Assembly (NCBI RefSeq): GCF_000935025.1
Contig: NZ_CP010837.1
Coordinates: 1 to 36,853, forward strand
Direction of reading: 5' to 3'
DNA: 36,853 bases
Source of the DNA: Sphingomonas hengshuiensis
GTDB taxonomy: Bacteria; Pseudomonadota; Alphaproteobacteria; Sphingomonadales; Sphingomonadaceae
Below, in pieces: positions 1 through 8,721 of this stretch (the stretch's first letter is position 1; the number at the start of each line of letters is the position of its first letter). A program made the translations under genes and the position numbers. Below the pieces are notes generated by a model. That model saw only the letters and a program-made list of their open reading frames with translations, did no database searches and was not told the DNA's origin.

Positions 1-3
1 CCT

Positions 4-252
4 ATGAGCAGTGGCAGCCCCGCCTTCCGCAGCGCAGCGACGGAGATCTCACGGCGAGCGAGTTGCGGGCTTTTCCTCATGCTACCTTTCTCCGGCGTTA
101 CTGCCTCGGCCATGCCCCGCCGCGCCGTTGATCCCGGGACGACGCCAGTCGAAGACACCGCCGCACAGACTGGCGGAGCGCCCGTGCGCCAGGAGGCCGA
201 TCGCGTCGGCTACAGGCCGCGGCGGACGGCGCGCAGGATCGTTCGGTATTAA
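4..252 (+). other. Detached N-terminal segment of the beta-helix protein (Tat/Sec-like signal)
   Basis: This 82-codon frame begins with a twin-arginine-like stretch (SRRASCGLF) followed by a short hydrophobic run ending in ASA, which resembles an export signal. It continues to a PVRQEADRVGYR stretch of the kind that precedes the head of phage-tailspike and pectate-lyase-like beta-helix proteins. At about position 216 the sensible reading jumps to the frame of the next gene: shifting by one base gives a continuous AADGAQDRSVLNKLDDLALSV reading into the downstream CDS. The simplest reading is a one-base deletion in a G run (GGG to GG). The original start may lie before the window edge. A sequencing error is an equally good explanation. 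Confidence 0.5.
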
Positions 253-281
253 ACAAGCTCGACGACCTGGCGCTGTCGGTC

Positions 282-1685
282 ATGGACTTCATGACCCCCG
301 CACAAGCGCAAGCGGTGCGGGCACGCACCGGCACCGTCGAGGTAACCGACGCGCTCAACAAGGCGTTCGAAGCGGGCCAGGCTTCCGGTCGTACCGTGTA
401 CCTGCCTGACGGGCTCTATATCGTCGGAAACCTGTTATTTGGCTCCCAAAACCAAAAGGGACAATCAGCGGCGCCGCTCGGCCTGCAGGGACAAAGCAAA
501 ATGGGTGCGGTGCTACGCGCCAGGCCTGGATTGCGCGGCACCTTGCTGCAATCCTGGTCGCTTGCCGGGGTGACATTTTCCGATTTCAGCATCGAAACGA
601 CTGGCACGGACGCCCAGGCATGGGATTGCCAGTGGAAACCCGGCCCCGGCCCTTCAACGCAAAATGTCATCCGCCACATCATGGTCACGGGCGGCACGGC
701 CCCGTTGCATGTCAATTGGGACAACCTCAACGATACCTACCCAACAGCAGTGACGGTGCGAGTGGACGATCCTGCCGCTGCGTCCTGCGGCATATCGATG
801 GTCCAAAGCGGGGGCCTGAGCCTCATGCGCGAGTGCATATGGGCGAATTGCTATCTCAGATTCGGCACGCAGAATGGCAAGATCGATGGCTGCTGGGGAC
901 ACGGTATCGAGTTTGCCGCGAACTCCCTCAACCATGTCGAGATCAGCGCAGGGTATCTATATGCTAACCCGACCCATCGCGCCGTGCTCTGGTCACAAAG
1001 CTATCAGGCGTTTCAGTCGGTCCGTGCGTTAATATGCATCGCCACCCAGTTCGTCACCGAAACGCCAGGCGCTGCGGCATATTTCGAATTGAATGCCTAT
1101 AGCGAAATGCGGTTTTTGGGGTGCCAATGGATCGGCCTGACGAAGCCGCTTCTCGGAAAACGATCGCTTAGCGATAGCTATGCCAACGTCCTGGTCAAAA
1201 TAGAAGGCGGCACCCACTCGGGGAACCTTGAGCTCAACGAGAATCCTCGATTTGAAATCGAATGCGAGGGTTTCATGAACTTCGCCACCGGAAGGATGGT
1301 GACGAAGAATCGAGGGGGCACGTTCGTACCGATCATTAGAGGCGCCGGCGCCGCCGCAGCCCCATATACCAGCGGGTCAAAGACCTTCGGCCGGTATCAC
1401 CGCAGCGGCAACCTGGTACGATTCAAAATGCGGCTCGAATGGTCCGCACATGCCGGCGCCGGCAGCCGGTCGCGCCTCCAAATCGCAGGTCTGCCGCTGG
1501 CATATGACCCCGAGAGCATCGACAGCGTGTCGCTGGAATATTCCGGCACCACATTCGCCGGAAAACACGTGCTGCCCCAGATCGCGAATGGCGTCATTGA
1601 TTTTCTGGCAACAGACGGCAGCACAGTTACGCTGCCCAAAAGCGGCGACCTGATCCTGTCTGGCAGCTATACGGTCCTGGCGTGA
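282..1685 (+). CDS. Secreted right-handed beta-helix (pectate lyase / tailspike-like) protein
   Basis: The 467-residue product has a tailspike-like opening (SVMDFMTPAQAQAV, then DALNKAFEAGQASGRTVYLPDGLYIV), which in the pectate-lyase-3 superfamily forms the first coils of a parallel beta-helix. The middle is rich in short repeated beta turns, and the last ~130 residues look like a separate beta-sandwich cap. Proteins of this type in EPS loci are often lyases or hydrolases that trim the locus's own polymer, but no catalytic residues can be assigned here. The ATG at 282 lies inside the conserved region, and readable sequence continues upstream to about 216, where it joins the +1 frame carrying the export signal. 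The gene therefore looks frameshifted. Its stop is 3 bp from the convergent GT2 gene, with no room for a terminator. Confidence 0.65.
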   Translation: MDFMTPAQAQAVRARTGTVEVTDALNKAFEAGQASGRTVYLPDGLYIVGNLLFGSQNQKGQSAAPLGLQGQSKMGAVLRARPGLRGTLLQSWSLAGVTFSDFSIETTGTDAQAWDCQWKPGPGPSTQNVIRHIMVTGGTAPLHVNWDNLNDTYPTAVTVRVDDPAAASCGISMVQSGGLSLMRECIWANCYLRFGTQNGKIDGCWGHGIEFAANSLNHVEISAGYLYANPTHRAVLWSQSYQAFQSVRALICIATQFVTETPGAAAYFELNAYSEMRFLGCQWIGLTKPLLGKRSLSDSYANVLVKIEGGTHSGNLELNENPRFEIECEGFMNFATGRMVTKNRGGTFVPIIRGAGAAAAPYTSGSKTFGRYHRSGNLVRFKMRLEWSAHAGAGSRSRLQIAGLPLAYDPESIDSVSLEYSGTTFAGKHVLPQIANGVIDFLATDGSTVTLPKSGDLILSGSYTVLA

Positions 1686-1688
1686 AAA

Positions 1689-2687
1689 TCACACGCCGCG
1701 ATGCGCAACCCTGACCAGCCACATTGGAATCGCGGGGACCCGGCGCGGAACCCGGATACCAAGTTCGGCCTCGATCGCGGCAATATCGACATGGACGCCC
1801 CAATTTCGTCGCCCGACGCCAATTTCGTAGGCGAGCAGATAGGGTATCCACCGCGCCCAGGATCGCGGCACCGTCCCGCCCTCGACGGCGGCTACTCTGC
1901 GCCGATAGTCGCGCGTGAAAAAGCCCTGCATCGTGGCTACTTTCATGGACTCGTTTTCCTGCAGCCGGACCGCGCAGAGCTGGTCGGCGACCTGGTCAAG
2001 CCCGGATCCTCGCGCGAATTTCAAGTGCAGGTCAAAATCCGCCGACGGAAACTCGCGCGCGTCAAAGCCTCCCATGGCGAGCGCCTCCCGAGTGCGGAAA
2101 AGAGCCCCCAGCGAGCTGCCCGCGATATTCCCCCAGAACAGCCGCCGGGGCGTAAGGCGGATACGTTGGCTAAACCCGAAACGAAGTAACCTATTTACTC
2201 TTAGCTTCAACTCAGTCTTGAATCCGCTAACGCCTTTGGGCTTAACCTCGCGATTGTCCATAATCCGCGCCTGGCATATTATTGATCCCACCGGCTTATG
2301 ATCAATATAAGCCTGCATCTTCGTCAGAAATTCCGGAAACAGGAGATCGTCGTCGCTGAGTATTGTCGTCCATTCGCCACGCGCCAACGCCAGGCACCGA
2401 TTCCAATTGCCAAACATCCCGATGTTTGTTTCGTTGACATAGTATCGAAGCGGCGGGCCGTCATAGTAGGACAAATAGCCTAAGACGGATTCTACATTCT
2501 CGGGTTCGGAGCAATTATCGACCACCAGGATCTCAAAATCCTCAAATCCCGTTTGCTTCGCTGCGGATTCCAAACTCTCGCGCAGAAATTCCGGACGATT
2601 GAAGGTCGGTATCGCAATGGTGACCGCATAATCTCTATCCTGGTAATTATCCGAGGCATAGCGACAATCGCGTATTACCACGCTCAT
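1689..2687 (-). CDS. Family 2 glycosyltransferase
   Basis: The 332-residue product has a GT-A fold signature: VTIAIPTFNRPEFLRESLESAAKQ near residue 25, ILVVDNCSEPE for nucleotide-sugar binding, and an SDDDLLF acid motif for metal and diphosphate binding. A GGFD segment follows in the acceptor half. It lacks membrane helices and probably works at the cytoplasmic face, adding one sugar to a lipid-linked repeat unit. The donor cannot be read from the sequence. As the last gene of the dideoxyhexose operon it is a natural candidate for transferring that sugar. The ATG at 2687 overlaps the flippase stop by 4 bases (ATGA), indicating translational coupling. An in-frame start at 2726 would run into the flippase gene and is unlikely. 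Confidence 0.85.
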   Translation of the reverse strand: MSVVIRDCRYASDNYQDRDYAVTIAIPTFNRPEFLRESLESAAKQTGFEDFEILVVDNCSEPENVESVLGYLSYYDGPPLRYYVNETNIGMFGNWNRCLALARGEWTTILSDDDLLFPEFLTKMQAYIDHKPVGSIICQARIMDNREVKPKGVSGFKTELKLRVNRLLRFGFSQRIRLTPRRLFWGNIAGSSLGALFRTREALAMGGFDAREFPSADFDLHLKFARGSGLDQVADQLCAVRLQENESMKVATMQGFFTRDYRRRVAAVEGGTVPRSWARWIPYLLAYEIGVGRRNWGVHVDIAAIEAELGIRVPRRVPAIPMWLVRVAHRGV

Positions 2688-4042
2688 CGTTCCAGCTCCT
2701 TCCAGAACATCAATGGCCACTTCCAATTATTATACGCCGCCTGGGCAAGGCCTTGCGCCGCGATCACCCCGATAATGCCCAGGCCAAGCCAGCAGCTAAG
2801 AGTCACCAGGACCGCAACTGCCACCCCGGAAACGAGCGCAGGCACCACGAACGGCACCTTGTTCGCCGTGGTAATGAGAAACGCATGGAGCGAATGGTTG
2901 CCCTCAAGCACCAGCACCACCGCCAACAGAAGCATCGAAGGAAAGGGAAGCGGGCCGACACTGCTCCGCAACGCATGCAGCAAGTGCGGCGCGAGCCAGA
3001 CAACGGCGATCGAGCCGAACACGGCAATGGCAAGAAAGCTCAACACAGCGCGCGTGGCGATCCTAGACAGCGCGTCTCGGTTCCGGGCCACCCGGGCTGC
3101 GACGATTTGAGACAACGACATCTGCGCCGGAAGCTGCGCAATCGTAGCGACGGCCATCAACATCTGCAGGCTGATCGAGAAGGATCCCGCAGCTGTCAGG
3201 CCGTAGAAGGACGAAACCACGAAAACGTTCAACCGCGTGATCATAAAGGCACCCACGCCGACCAAGCCTAGCCGGGCCGCATTCGGCCCGATCTCGCGCA
3301 GCAATGCCTGCGGTCTCCCGGCTTCGATTTCGGTAGCCCTTGCCAGAGGCAGACGGGCCAAGAAAATGCCGCCCCCAACGCGCGCGATTATCTGCGCCCC
3401 AAGGAAGGCGGCAGATAAGCCAATCAGGCCTCCGCCCAGCAGCAACGCCGCGATGCCCAACAGCGCGGAACTCCCGCGGGACAGTACGAGAAACGTGTAG
3501 TTCTGCGCCCCGCGGCCTGACCCCAGAAGCAAGGCCGGAATCCAAAGAAAATAGACACCGAGCGCAGTCGCGGCGGAAAACAGAAACCACGACGTCATTA
3601 CCGCTGTAAGATCGAGACCGCTCGATCGCGCCAATGGAATCAAGTAAAATGCCCCCACGATCCCAAGAATTGCCAAAAGCAAAAAAGCGAGAATTCCGTA
3701 AAGCTTGCGAGAAGCGACTAGCAAATTTGCTAACAATTTTAAATTCGGACCCGAAATTTCCTTGGAAGTATTATCGGAACTTTTGAAACTTGATGCCCCC
3801 GACCATGCAAGCGACACATATCGTGCAATCGTCGGTTGAAAGCCGAAATCGACCACGGCCGACAAACCCTGAGCGGCTATGAATATATACCATAAACCGA
3901 CTTCCGGGGCACTCAACTCTCTCACGACAACGGGCAATAACAATAAACCCGAGCCATATTGAAGACTTTGGGCCAGAGCAGCTATCGCAAACCCGCGGCG
4001 CGCCATGACGGGACGAAGCAGGCGTTTCACGCCAAATGACAA
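2684..4042 (-). CDS. Wzx-like polysaccharide repeat-unit flippase
   Basis: The 452-residue protein is strongly hydrophobic, with about 12 likely membrane helices spread over its full length. It opens with RRGFAIAALAQSLQYGSGLLLLPVVV, typical of the MATE/MOP polysaccharide-transport superfamily. The expected role is to flip undecaprenyl-linked repeat units to the periplasm for Wzy polymerisation. It lies between nucleotide-sugar genes and a glycosyltransferase, as wzx genes often do. The start is uncertain: the longest frame uses TTG at 4042, with GTG at 4030 and ATG at 4006 as alternatives, none with a convincing ribosome-binding site. The 5' half (about 3640-3800) is more AT-rich than the neighbouring operon genes. 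Confidence 0.8.
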   Translation of the reverse strand: MSFGVKRLLRPVMARRGFAIAALAQSLQYGSGLLLLPVVVRELSAPEVGLWYIFIAAQGLSAVVDFGFQPTIARYVSLAWSGASSFKSSDNTSKEISGPNLKLLANLLVASRKLYGILAFLLLAILGIVGAFYLIPLARSSGLDLTAVMTSWFLFSAATALGVYFLWIPALLLGSGRGAQNYTFLVLSRGSSALLGIAALLLGGGLIGLSAAFLGAQIIARVGGGIFLARLPLARATEIEAGRPQALLREIGPNAARLGLVGVGAFMITRLNVFVVSSFYGLTAAGSFSISLQMLMAVATIAQLPAQMSLSQIVAARVARNRDALSRIATRAVLSFLAIAVFGSIAVVWLAPHLLHALRSSVGPLPFPSMLLLAVVLVLEGNHSLHAFLITTANKVPFVVPALVSGVAVAVLVTLSCWLGLGIIGVIAAQGLAQAAYNNWKWPLMFWKELER

Positions 4043-4070
4043 TCGGTGTCTGTGCGGTTCAATGCCACAA

Positions 4071-4967
4071 TTAATCCGCGCCCTGGGACAGCCGAAGAAT
4101 TTGATCGCTCAGGCGCCGTTTTGCACACCATCCAGGCACCAGATCTTCCGATTGTGGCGAAAACGGGTGCATCACCTCGCGCGCGCGATAGGGACGCCCA
4201 CCGAAATTAGCCTCGATCGGGCGCCCAAGCGTTTCCGAGACAAGCGATGCGAGCGCGCGAACGCTCTGGCGCTCGTTGGAGACATAATAGGTCTCAGACA
4301 GTGTCCGTTGCTGCGCGAGCTGGTGCTCTGCCGCCAGCAAAAACGCATCCACCACATCGTCGATATGCGTCATATCGACGATCTGCTCGCCGGGCGACAT
4401 ATCGATCGGATCGCCGCTTTTCGCCGAATCAATCAGGATTTGCAGTAGCTTGCGGCGCTTGTCCCCGCGACCATAGGTGTCGAACAACCTAAGCGTGACG
4501 ACCGAAAGATCGCGTGCGGAGGCATAATAGAGCAAAAGGTCTTCCGTCGCCTGTTTTGTCGCCGAATAGAGATTGACGGGGTGATAGTCCTTTCCCTGGA
4601 AATTCTGCCACGCGGTGCCGGTGTTGATGAGACAACGGCTTCCCGTGGCTGCCATTGCCTCCGCGAGGAGCGTCGGAAAGAGGATATTCGACTGCACCAG
4701 CGCGCCGATCTGGTCAGGCCGGTGTTCCGCCAGATACAGCGAGGCGAGGTGGAAGACGCTATCAGGACGGGACTCGGCGAAAACGGGCGTAAGGTCCTGC
4801 CCATCTTCAACGATGTGGAAATTCACGTCGCGGGCGAACGGCAGACAGTCGGTATTGCTTTGCGGTCGCACGATGGCATCGACCCGCCACCCTTCAGCGA
4901 GCAGGCGTTTGCTCAGTGCTCCGCCAATGAACCCGGTTATGCCCGTGACAAGCGCGCGACGAGTCAT
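4071..4967 (-). CDS. NAD(P)-dependent SDR sugar reductase/epimerase (AscF/RfbJ-like)
   Basis: The 298-residue extended short-chain dehydrogenase has the Rossmann motif GITGFIGG at residues 9-16 and a catalytic Tyr-x-x-x-Lys (YSATK). Length and arrangement match CDP-abequose/paratose/ascarylose synthases, which reduce the 4-keto group of CDP-3,6-dideoxy-4-keto-hexose. It follows the RmlC-like epimerase with a 4-base ATGA overlap, so the two are likely made together. By operon context the best guess is the final step of CDP-L-ascarylose synthesis (AscF role). The stereochemistry is inferred from the accompanying epimerase, not from residues in this protein. A plain C4-epimerase is the main alternative. 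Confidence 0.75.
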   Translation of the reverse strand: MTRRALVTGITGFIGGALSKRLLAEGWRVDAIVRPQSNTDCLPFARDVNFHIVEDGQDLTPVFAESRPDSVFHLASLYLAEHRPDQIGALVQSNILFPTLLAEAMAATGSRCLINTGTAWQNFQGKDYHPVNLYSATKQATEDLLLYYASARDLSVVTLRLFDTYGRGDKRRKLLQILIDSAKSGDPIDMSPGEQIVDMTHIDDVVDAFLLAAEHQLAQQRTLSETYYVSNERQSVRALASLVSETLGRPIEANFGGRPYRAREVMHPFSPQSEDLVPGWCAKRRLSDQILRLSQGAD

Positions 4968-5527
4968 AATGCGGCGCCCTCCGGATCAAATGCGAAAGGC
5001 GTGGTAAAATCGGACAAGCGCGGATGCGCTGCGTCGCGGGCTGACAAGGCGGGCGCACGGACAGGCCAGTCGAAATCAATGCTGTCCCACGCGATGCCCA
5101 AATCGTGATCGGGCGCGTGAACGCTGGTGACCTTGTAATACATGCCGCTCGCATCGCGCATCGACACGAAACCATGCGCGCAGCCCGTCGGCAGGTATAG
5201 TCCCCGGCCATTTTCGGCGCTGAGCGTAAAGCCGAGCGCCTTGCCGAACGCGGGCGAGCCGCGGCGCAAATCAACCACGACATCAAGCACCTCGCCCGTC
5301 AGGCAGAAGACCATCTTGGCATGGTCCGCAGGCGGGCTCTGAAAATGCATGCCGCGCACGACACCCTTTGCCGAGGTAGAGAAATACTCCTCTCGCCAGT
5401 CGGTTCGCAGCCCCAGTTCCTCAAATCTGGGCATATGGAATGTCTTGGTAAAAGTGCCGCGCGGATCGCCCAGCACTTTCGCCTGCAGAACATAACAGCC
5501 CGGAATGTCCGTCGGCTCAGTGTCCAT
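4964..5527 (-). CDS. RmlC-like cupin sugar epimerase (AscE-like)
   Basis: The 187-residue cupin belongs to the dTDP-4-dehydrorhamnose 3,5-epimerase family. It retains the active-site features: the His in VVRGMHFQ, the Lys in HAKMV, the CAHGF motif and the Tyr in MYYKVT. A genuine RmlC sits at 18.7 kb beside rmlBDA, and this copy lies inside a CDP-sugar operon. It is therefore more likely a C5-epimerase acting on CDP-3,6-dideoxy-4-ketoglucose, as AscE does in Yersinia. The ATG at 5527 is chosen over an adjacent GTG at 5530 because a GAGG Shine-Dalgarno fits it. The stop overlaps the start of the SDR gene. Confidence 0.78.
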   Translation of the reverse strand: MDTEPTDIPGCYVLQAKVLGDPRGTFTKTFHMPRFEELGLRTDWREEYFSTSAKGVVRGMHFQSPPADHAKMVFCLTGEVLDVVVDLRRGSPAFGKALGFTLSAENGRGLYLPTGCAHGFVSMRDASGMYYKVTSVHAPDHDLGIAWDSIDFDWPVRAPALSARDAAHPRLSDFTTPFAFDPEGAAL

Positions 5528-5534
5528 CACAACC

Positions 5535-6848
5535 TCAGAAATTCAGTCCGAAGAATTCTTCGAGCTTTCCGCCGACATAGTCGAAATGCTCCTGGCCCAG
5601 CGCCGGGTACAGGCCCAGCCAGAAGGTGTCGTTCATCACCCGGTCGGTGCGCGTCAGGTCGCCGACGACGCGGTAGTTTACGTGCTCGAAATAGGGCTGG
5701 CGGGTCAGGTTGCCGGCGAACAACAGGCGCGTGCCGATCTTGTTCTGGTCGAGGAAGCGCGTCACGTCGACGCGCTTGGCGTCCACGCCTTCGCGCAGCA
5801 TCAGCGGGAAGCCGAACCAGGACGGGTCCGAATTGGGCGTCGCCTCGGGCAGGATGAAGATTTCTTCCAGGCTCTTCAGCCGCTCGGTGAGCAGGCCGAA
5901 ATTGCGGCGGCGCGCGGCGACGAAACCCTCGGCGCGGTCGAGCTGCGCCAGGCCGCACGCGGCCTGCATGTCGGTGATCTTCAGGTTATAGCCGAGATGC
6001 GAATAGACATATTTATGGTCGTAGCCGAACGGCAGCGTGCCGTGCTGCTGGCCGAAGCGGACGCCGCAGGTATTGTCGCAACCCGGCGCGCAATAACAGT
6101 CGCGGCCCCAGTCGCGGATGCTCTCGATGATCGGGCGCAGCTCGAGCGACTGGGTGAACACCGCGCCGCCTTCGCCCATCGTGATGTGATGCGCGGGGTA
6201 GAAGCTGACCGTGGCGACATCGCCCCACAGCCCGACATTCTTGCCGTCATAGGTGGCGCCCAGCGCGTCGCAGCAATCCTCGACCAGCCACAAATCATGC
6301 TCGTCGCAGATGCGGCGCACTTCGGCGAGGTTGAACGGGTTGCCCAGCGTGTGTGCGATCATGATCGCGCCGGTCTTTTCGGTGATCGCCGCCTCGATCA
6401 GGCTGGCATCGATATTGTAGGTCGGCACGTCGACATCGACGAACACCGGAACCAGCCCGTGCTGGATCGACGGATTGACCGTGGTGGGGAAGCCCGCGGC
6501 GACGGTGATGACTTCGTCCCCCGGCTTCAGCCGGCGATCGCCGAGCTTGTGGCTGGTGAGGCACGACAGCGCCAGCAGGTTCGCCGACGAGCCCGAGGTG
6601 GTGGTGAGCACATAGGGCGCGCCCAGCAGCTTGGCGAGGCCGGCCTCGAACTCGGTGTTGAAGCGGCCCGTGGTCAGCCAGCCATCGAGCGACGCCTCGA
6701 CCATCAGCTCGATTTCGGGCGCGCCGATCACCTTGCCGGCGGGCGGGATCACGCTTTCGCCGGGGACGAACGGCTTGGGCGCGAACTGGGCCTCGGCATA
6801 TTGGCCGACAAGCTTGCGGATTTCGCGGCGGAGGTCGTCAGCGGTCAT
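5535..6848 (-). CDS. ddhC: CDP-4-keto-6-deoxy-D-glucose-3-dehydrase (E1)
   Basis: The 438-residue protein is a PMP-dependent member of the aminotransferase fold that, with a reductase partner, removes the C3 hydroxyl of CDP-4-keto-6-deoxyglucose. The diagnostic change is visible: in [15 protein letters not shown] the usual PLP-anchoring Lys is replaced by His (about residue 220), as in E1 and unlike ordinary sugar aminotransferases. A cysteine cluster at about residues 251, 253, 257 and 261 (DCYCAPGC...C) matches the [2Fe-2S] site of the family. The ATG at 6848 is chosen because the family N-terminus begins there; an upstream in-frame start would overlap ddhB. The partner reductase gene is the first gene of the same operon. 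Confidence 0.93.
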   Translation of the reverse strand: MTADDLRREIRKLVGQYAEAQFAPKPFVPGESVIPPAGKVIGAPEIELMVEASLDGWLTTGRFNTEFEAGLAKLLGAPYVLTTTSGSSANLLALSCLTSHKLGDRRLKPGDEVITVAAGFPTTVNPSIQHGLVPVFVDVDVPTYNIDASLIEAAITEKTGAIMIAHTLGNPFNLAEVRRICDEHDLWLVEDCCDALGATYDGKNVGLWGDVATVSFYPAHHITMGEGGAVFTQSLELRPIIESIRDWGRDCYCAPGCDNTCGVRFGQQHGTLPFGYDHKYVYSHLGYNLKITDMQAACGLAQLDRAEGFVAARRRNFGLLTERLKSLEEIFILPEATPNSDPSWFGFPLMLREGVDAKRVDVTRFLDQNKIGTRLLFAGNLTRQPYFEHVNYRVVGDLTRTDRVMNDTFWLGLYPALGQEHFDYVGGKLEEFFGLNF

Positions 6849-6859
6849 GGGTAGCAATC

Positions 6860-7948
6860 CTATGCGGGAACGGAAGGACTGGCGGCGGCAAAGCGCTCCA
6901 GCTCGGAAAGGCAGTAAGCGTGCATGTCGGCGCCCGACAGCCAGGCGCGGTGCCACGCGACGATGCGTTCGAGCGCCTCGCCCAGCGACCAGCGCGGTTG
7001 CCAGCCCAGACCGGCGCGCGCCTTGGAAATGTCGAGCTTGAGATAGCGCGCCTCGTGCGGCTGCGTACTGGCGTCATGGACCCAGTCGGCGCCCTCGCCC
7101 CATTGCGCGCAGAGCTTCTCGACGATCCACTGCACCGGCTGCGCATCGTCGTCGCGCGGGCCGAAATTCCATGCCTCGGCCGCGGCCTGCGGGTTCTCCC
7201 ACAGCGCCTGGCACAGCACGAGATAGCCGCCGACCGGCTCGAGCACATGCTGCCACGGGCGGATCGCAACCGGATTGCGGATCTGCACCGGCTCGCCGGC
7301 GCCGATCGCACGCAATATGTCGGGGATCAGCCGGTCGGCCGCCCAGTCGCCGCCGCCGATGACGTTGCCGGCGCGCCCCGATGCGATCGCGACGGGGCTG
7401 CCGGCGCCGAAGAACGAACGGCGATAGGCAGAGGTGACAAGCTCCGCACAGCCCTTGGAATTGCTGTACGGGTCATAGCCGCCCATCGCCTCGTCTTCGC
7501 GATAGCCCCACACCCATTCGCGGTTCTCATAGCATTTGTCGGTGGTGACGACGCACACCGCGCGCACCGACGGCGCCTTGCGCACTGCCTCGAGCAGATG
7601 CACCGTCCCCATGACATTGGTGGCATAGGTCCCGACCGGATCGTCATAGGAGGCGCGCACCAGCGGCTGCGCGGCCATGTGGATCACGATTTCGGGATCG
7701 GCGGCGACCAGCGCCGCCTCCAGCACGTCGCGATCGCGGATATCGCCGAGGATCGAGGTCATGCCCTCGGCCACGCGCGCCACGTCGAACAGCGCAGGGT
7801 CGGTCGGCGGCGCGAGCGCGAAGCCGGTGACCCGTGCCCCCATCTTCTGGAGCCACAGCGCCATCCAGCTTCCCTTGAACCCGGTATGCCCGGTCAGGAA
7901 GACGCGCTTGCCCGCCCAGAAGGCAGGATCGACGACGCCCCTCACCAT
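6860..7948 (-). CDS. ddhB: CDP-glucose 4,6-dehydratase
   Basis: The 362-residue extended SDR carries the glycine-rich NAD motif GHTGFKGSW and the catalytic Tyr-x-x-x-Lys in YSNSKGCAE, with [11 protein letters not shown] typical of RfbG/DdhB proteins. It converts CDP-D-glucose to CDP-4-keto-6-deoxy-D-glucose, the second step of the dideoxyhexose route. The ATG at 7948 overlaps the end of the cytidylyltransferase gene by 7 bases. The longer in-frame option at 7978 lies deeper inside that gene and adds residues not expected in the family. Confidence 0.93.
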   Translation of the reverse strand: MVRGVVDPAFWAGKRVFLTGHTGFKGSWMALWLQKMGARVTGFALAPPTDPALFDVARVAEGMTSILGDIRDRDVLEAALVAADPEIVIHMAAQPLVRASYDDPVGTYATNVMGTVHLLEAVRKAPSVRAVCVVTTDKCYENREWVWGYREDEAMGGYDPYSNSKGCAELVTSAYRRSFFGAGSPVAIASGRAGNVIGGGDWAADRLIPDILRAIGAGEPVQIRNPVAIRPWQHVLEPVGGYLVLCQALWENPQAAAEAWNFGPRDDDAQPVQWIVEKLCAQWGEGADWVHDASTQPHEARYLKLDISKARAGLGWQPRWSLGEALERIVAWHRAWLSGADMHAYCLSELERFAAASPSVPA

Positions 7949-8712
7949 ATGTGCCAAGGCGCCTTGCGAGCGTCCCACAGCGCTTCCAGATGCTGCTTGT
8001 CGCGCAGCGTATCCATCGGCTGCCAGAAACCGTGATGCTCATACGCCATCAGCTCGCCATCGGCGGCGAGGTTGCGCAACGGCTCCTGTTCCCAGGTGAC
8101 GCCGTCGTCGGCGATATAGTCGATGACCTTGGGGCTCAGCACGAAATAGCCGCCGTTGATCATGCCGCCATCGCCCTTGGGCTTTTCCAGGAAATGCGTG
8201 ACCTGCCCGTCCTCGATCTCGAGCGCGCCGAAGCGGCCCGGCGGATAGGTGGCGGTCATCGTCGCCAGCTTGCCATGGGCACGATGGAATGCGATCGACT
8301 TGGTAATGTCGATGTCGCCGACGCCGTCACCATAAGTGAAGAAGAAGAATTCCTCGTCCTTCACATGCTCCGCCACGCGCTTCAGCCGCCCGCCGGTCAT
8401 GCTGTCATCGCCGGTATCGACCAGCGTCACGCGCCAGGGCTCGGCCCGCTTCTCGTGGACGATCATCTCATTCTCGCGCATGTCGAAGGTGACGTCGGAC
8501 ATGTGCAGGAAGTAATTGGCGAAATACTCCTTGATCACATAGCCCTTGTAGCCGCAGCAGATCACGAAATCGGTCACGCCGTGCGCGGCATAGATTTTGA
8601 GGATATGCCACAGGATGGGACGCCCGCCGATCTCGATCATCGGTTTGGGGCGGAGGCTGGTTTCCTCGGCGAAGCGCGTGCCGAGCCCACCGGCCAAGAT
8701 AACAGCCTTCAT
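7942..8712 (-). CDS. ddhA: Glucose-1-phosphate cytidylyltransferase
   Basis: The 256-residue nucleotidyltransferase begins [18 protein letters not shown], with KPM close behind; this is the signature of RfbF/DdhA rather than of Rml[11 protein letters not shown] acidic motif for metal binding and an [17 protein letters not shown] segment complete the active site. It makes CDP-D-glucose from CTP and glucose-1-phosphate, committing carbon to the CDP-dideoxyhexose branch. It sits between ddhD and ddhB, giving the order ddhD-ddhA-ddhB-ddhC also found in Yersinia and Salmonella O-antigen clusters. ATG 8712 lies 9 bases after the ddhD stop. Confidence 0.94.
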   Translation of the reverse strand: MKAVILAGGLGTRFAEETSLRPKPMIEIGGRPILWHILKIYAAHGVTDFVICCGYKGYVIKEYFANYFLHMSDVTFDMRENEMIVHEKRAEPWRVTLVDTGDDSMTGGRLKRVAEHVKDEEFFFFTYGDGVGDIDITKSIAFHRAHGKLATMTATYPPGRFGALEIEDGQVTHFLEKPKGDGGMINGGYFVLSPKVIDYIADDGVTWEQEPLRNLAADGELMAYEHHGFWQPMDTLRDKQHLEALWDARKAPWHIW

Positions 8713-8721
8713 CGATGTACC

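Noticed and set aside
5505..6854. 449-codon plus-strand frame opposite ddhC
   Set aside because: Same antisense effect; the minus strand carries an unmistakable E1 dehydrase.
6920..8035. 371-codon plus-strand frame opposite ddhB
   Set aside because: Antisense shadow with low-complexity composition and no family resemblance.
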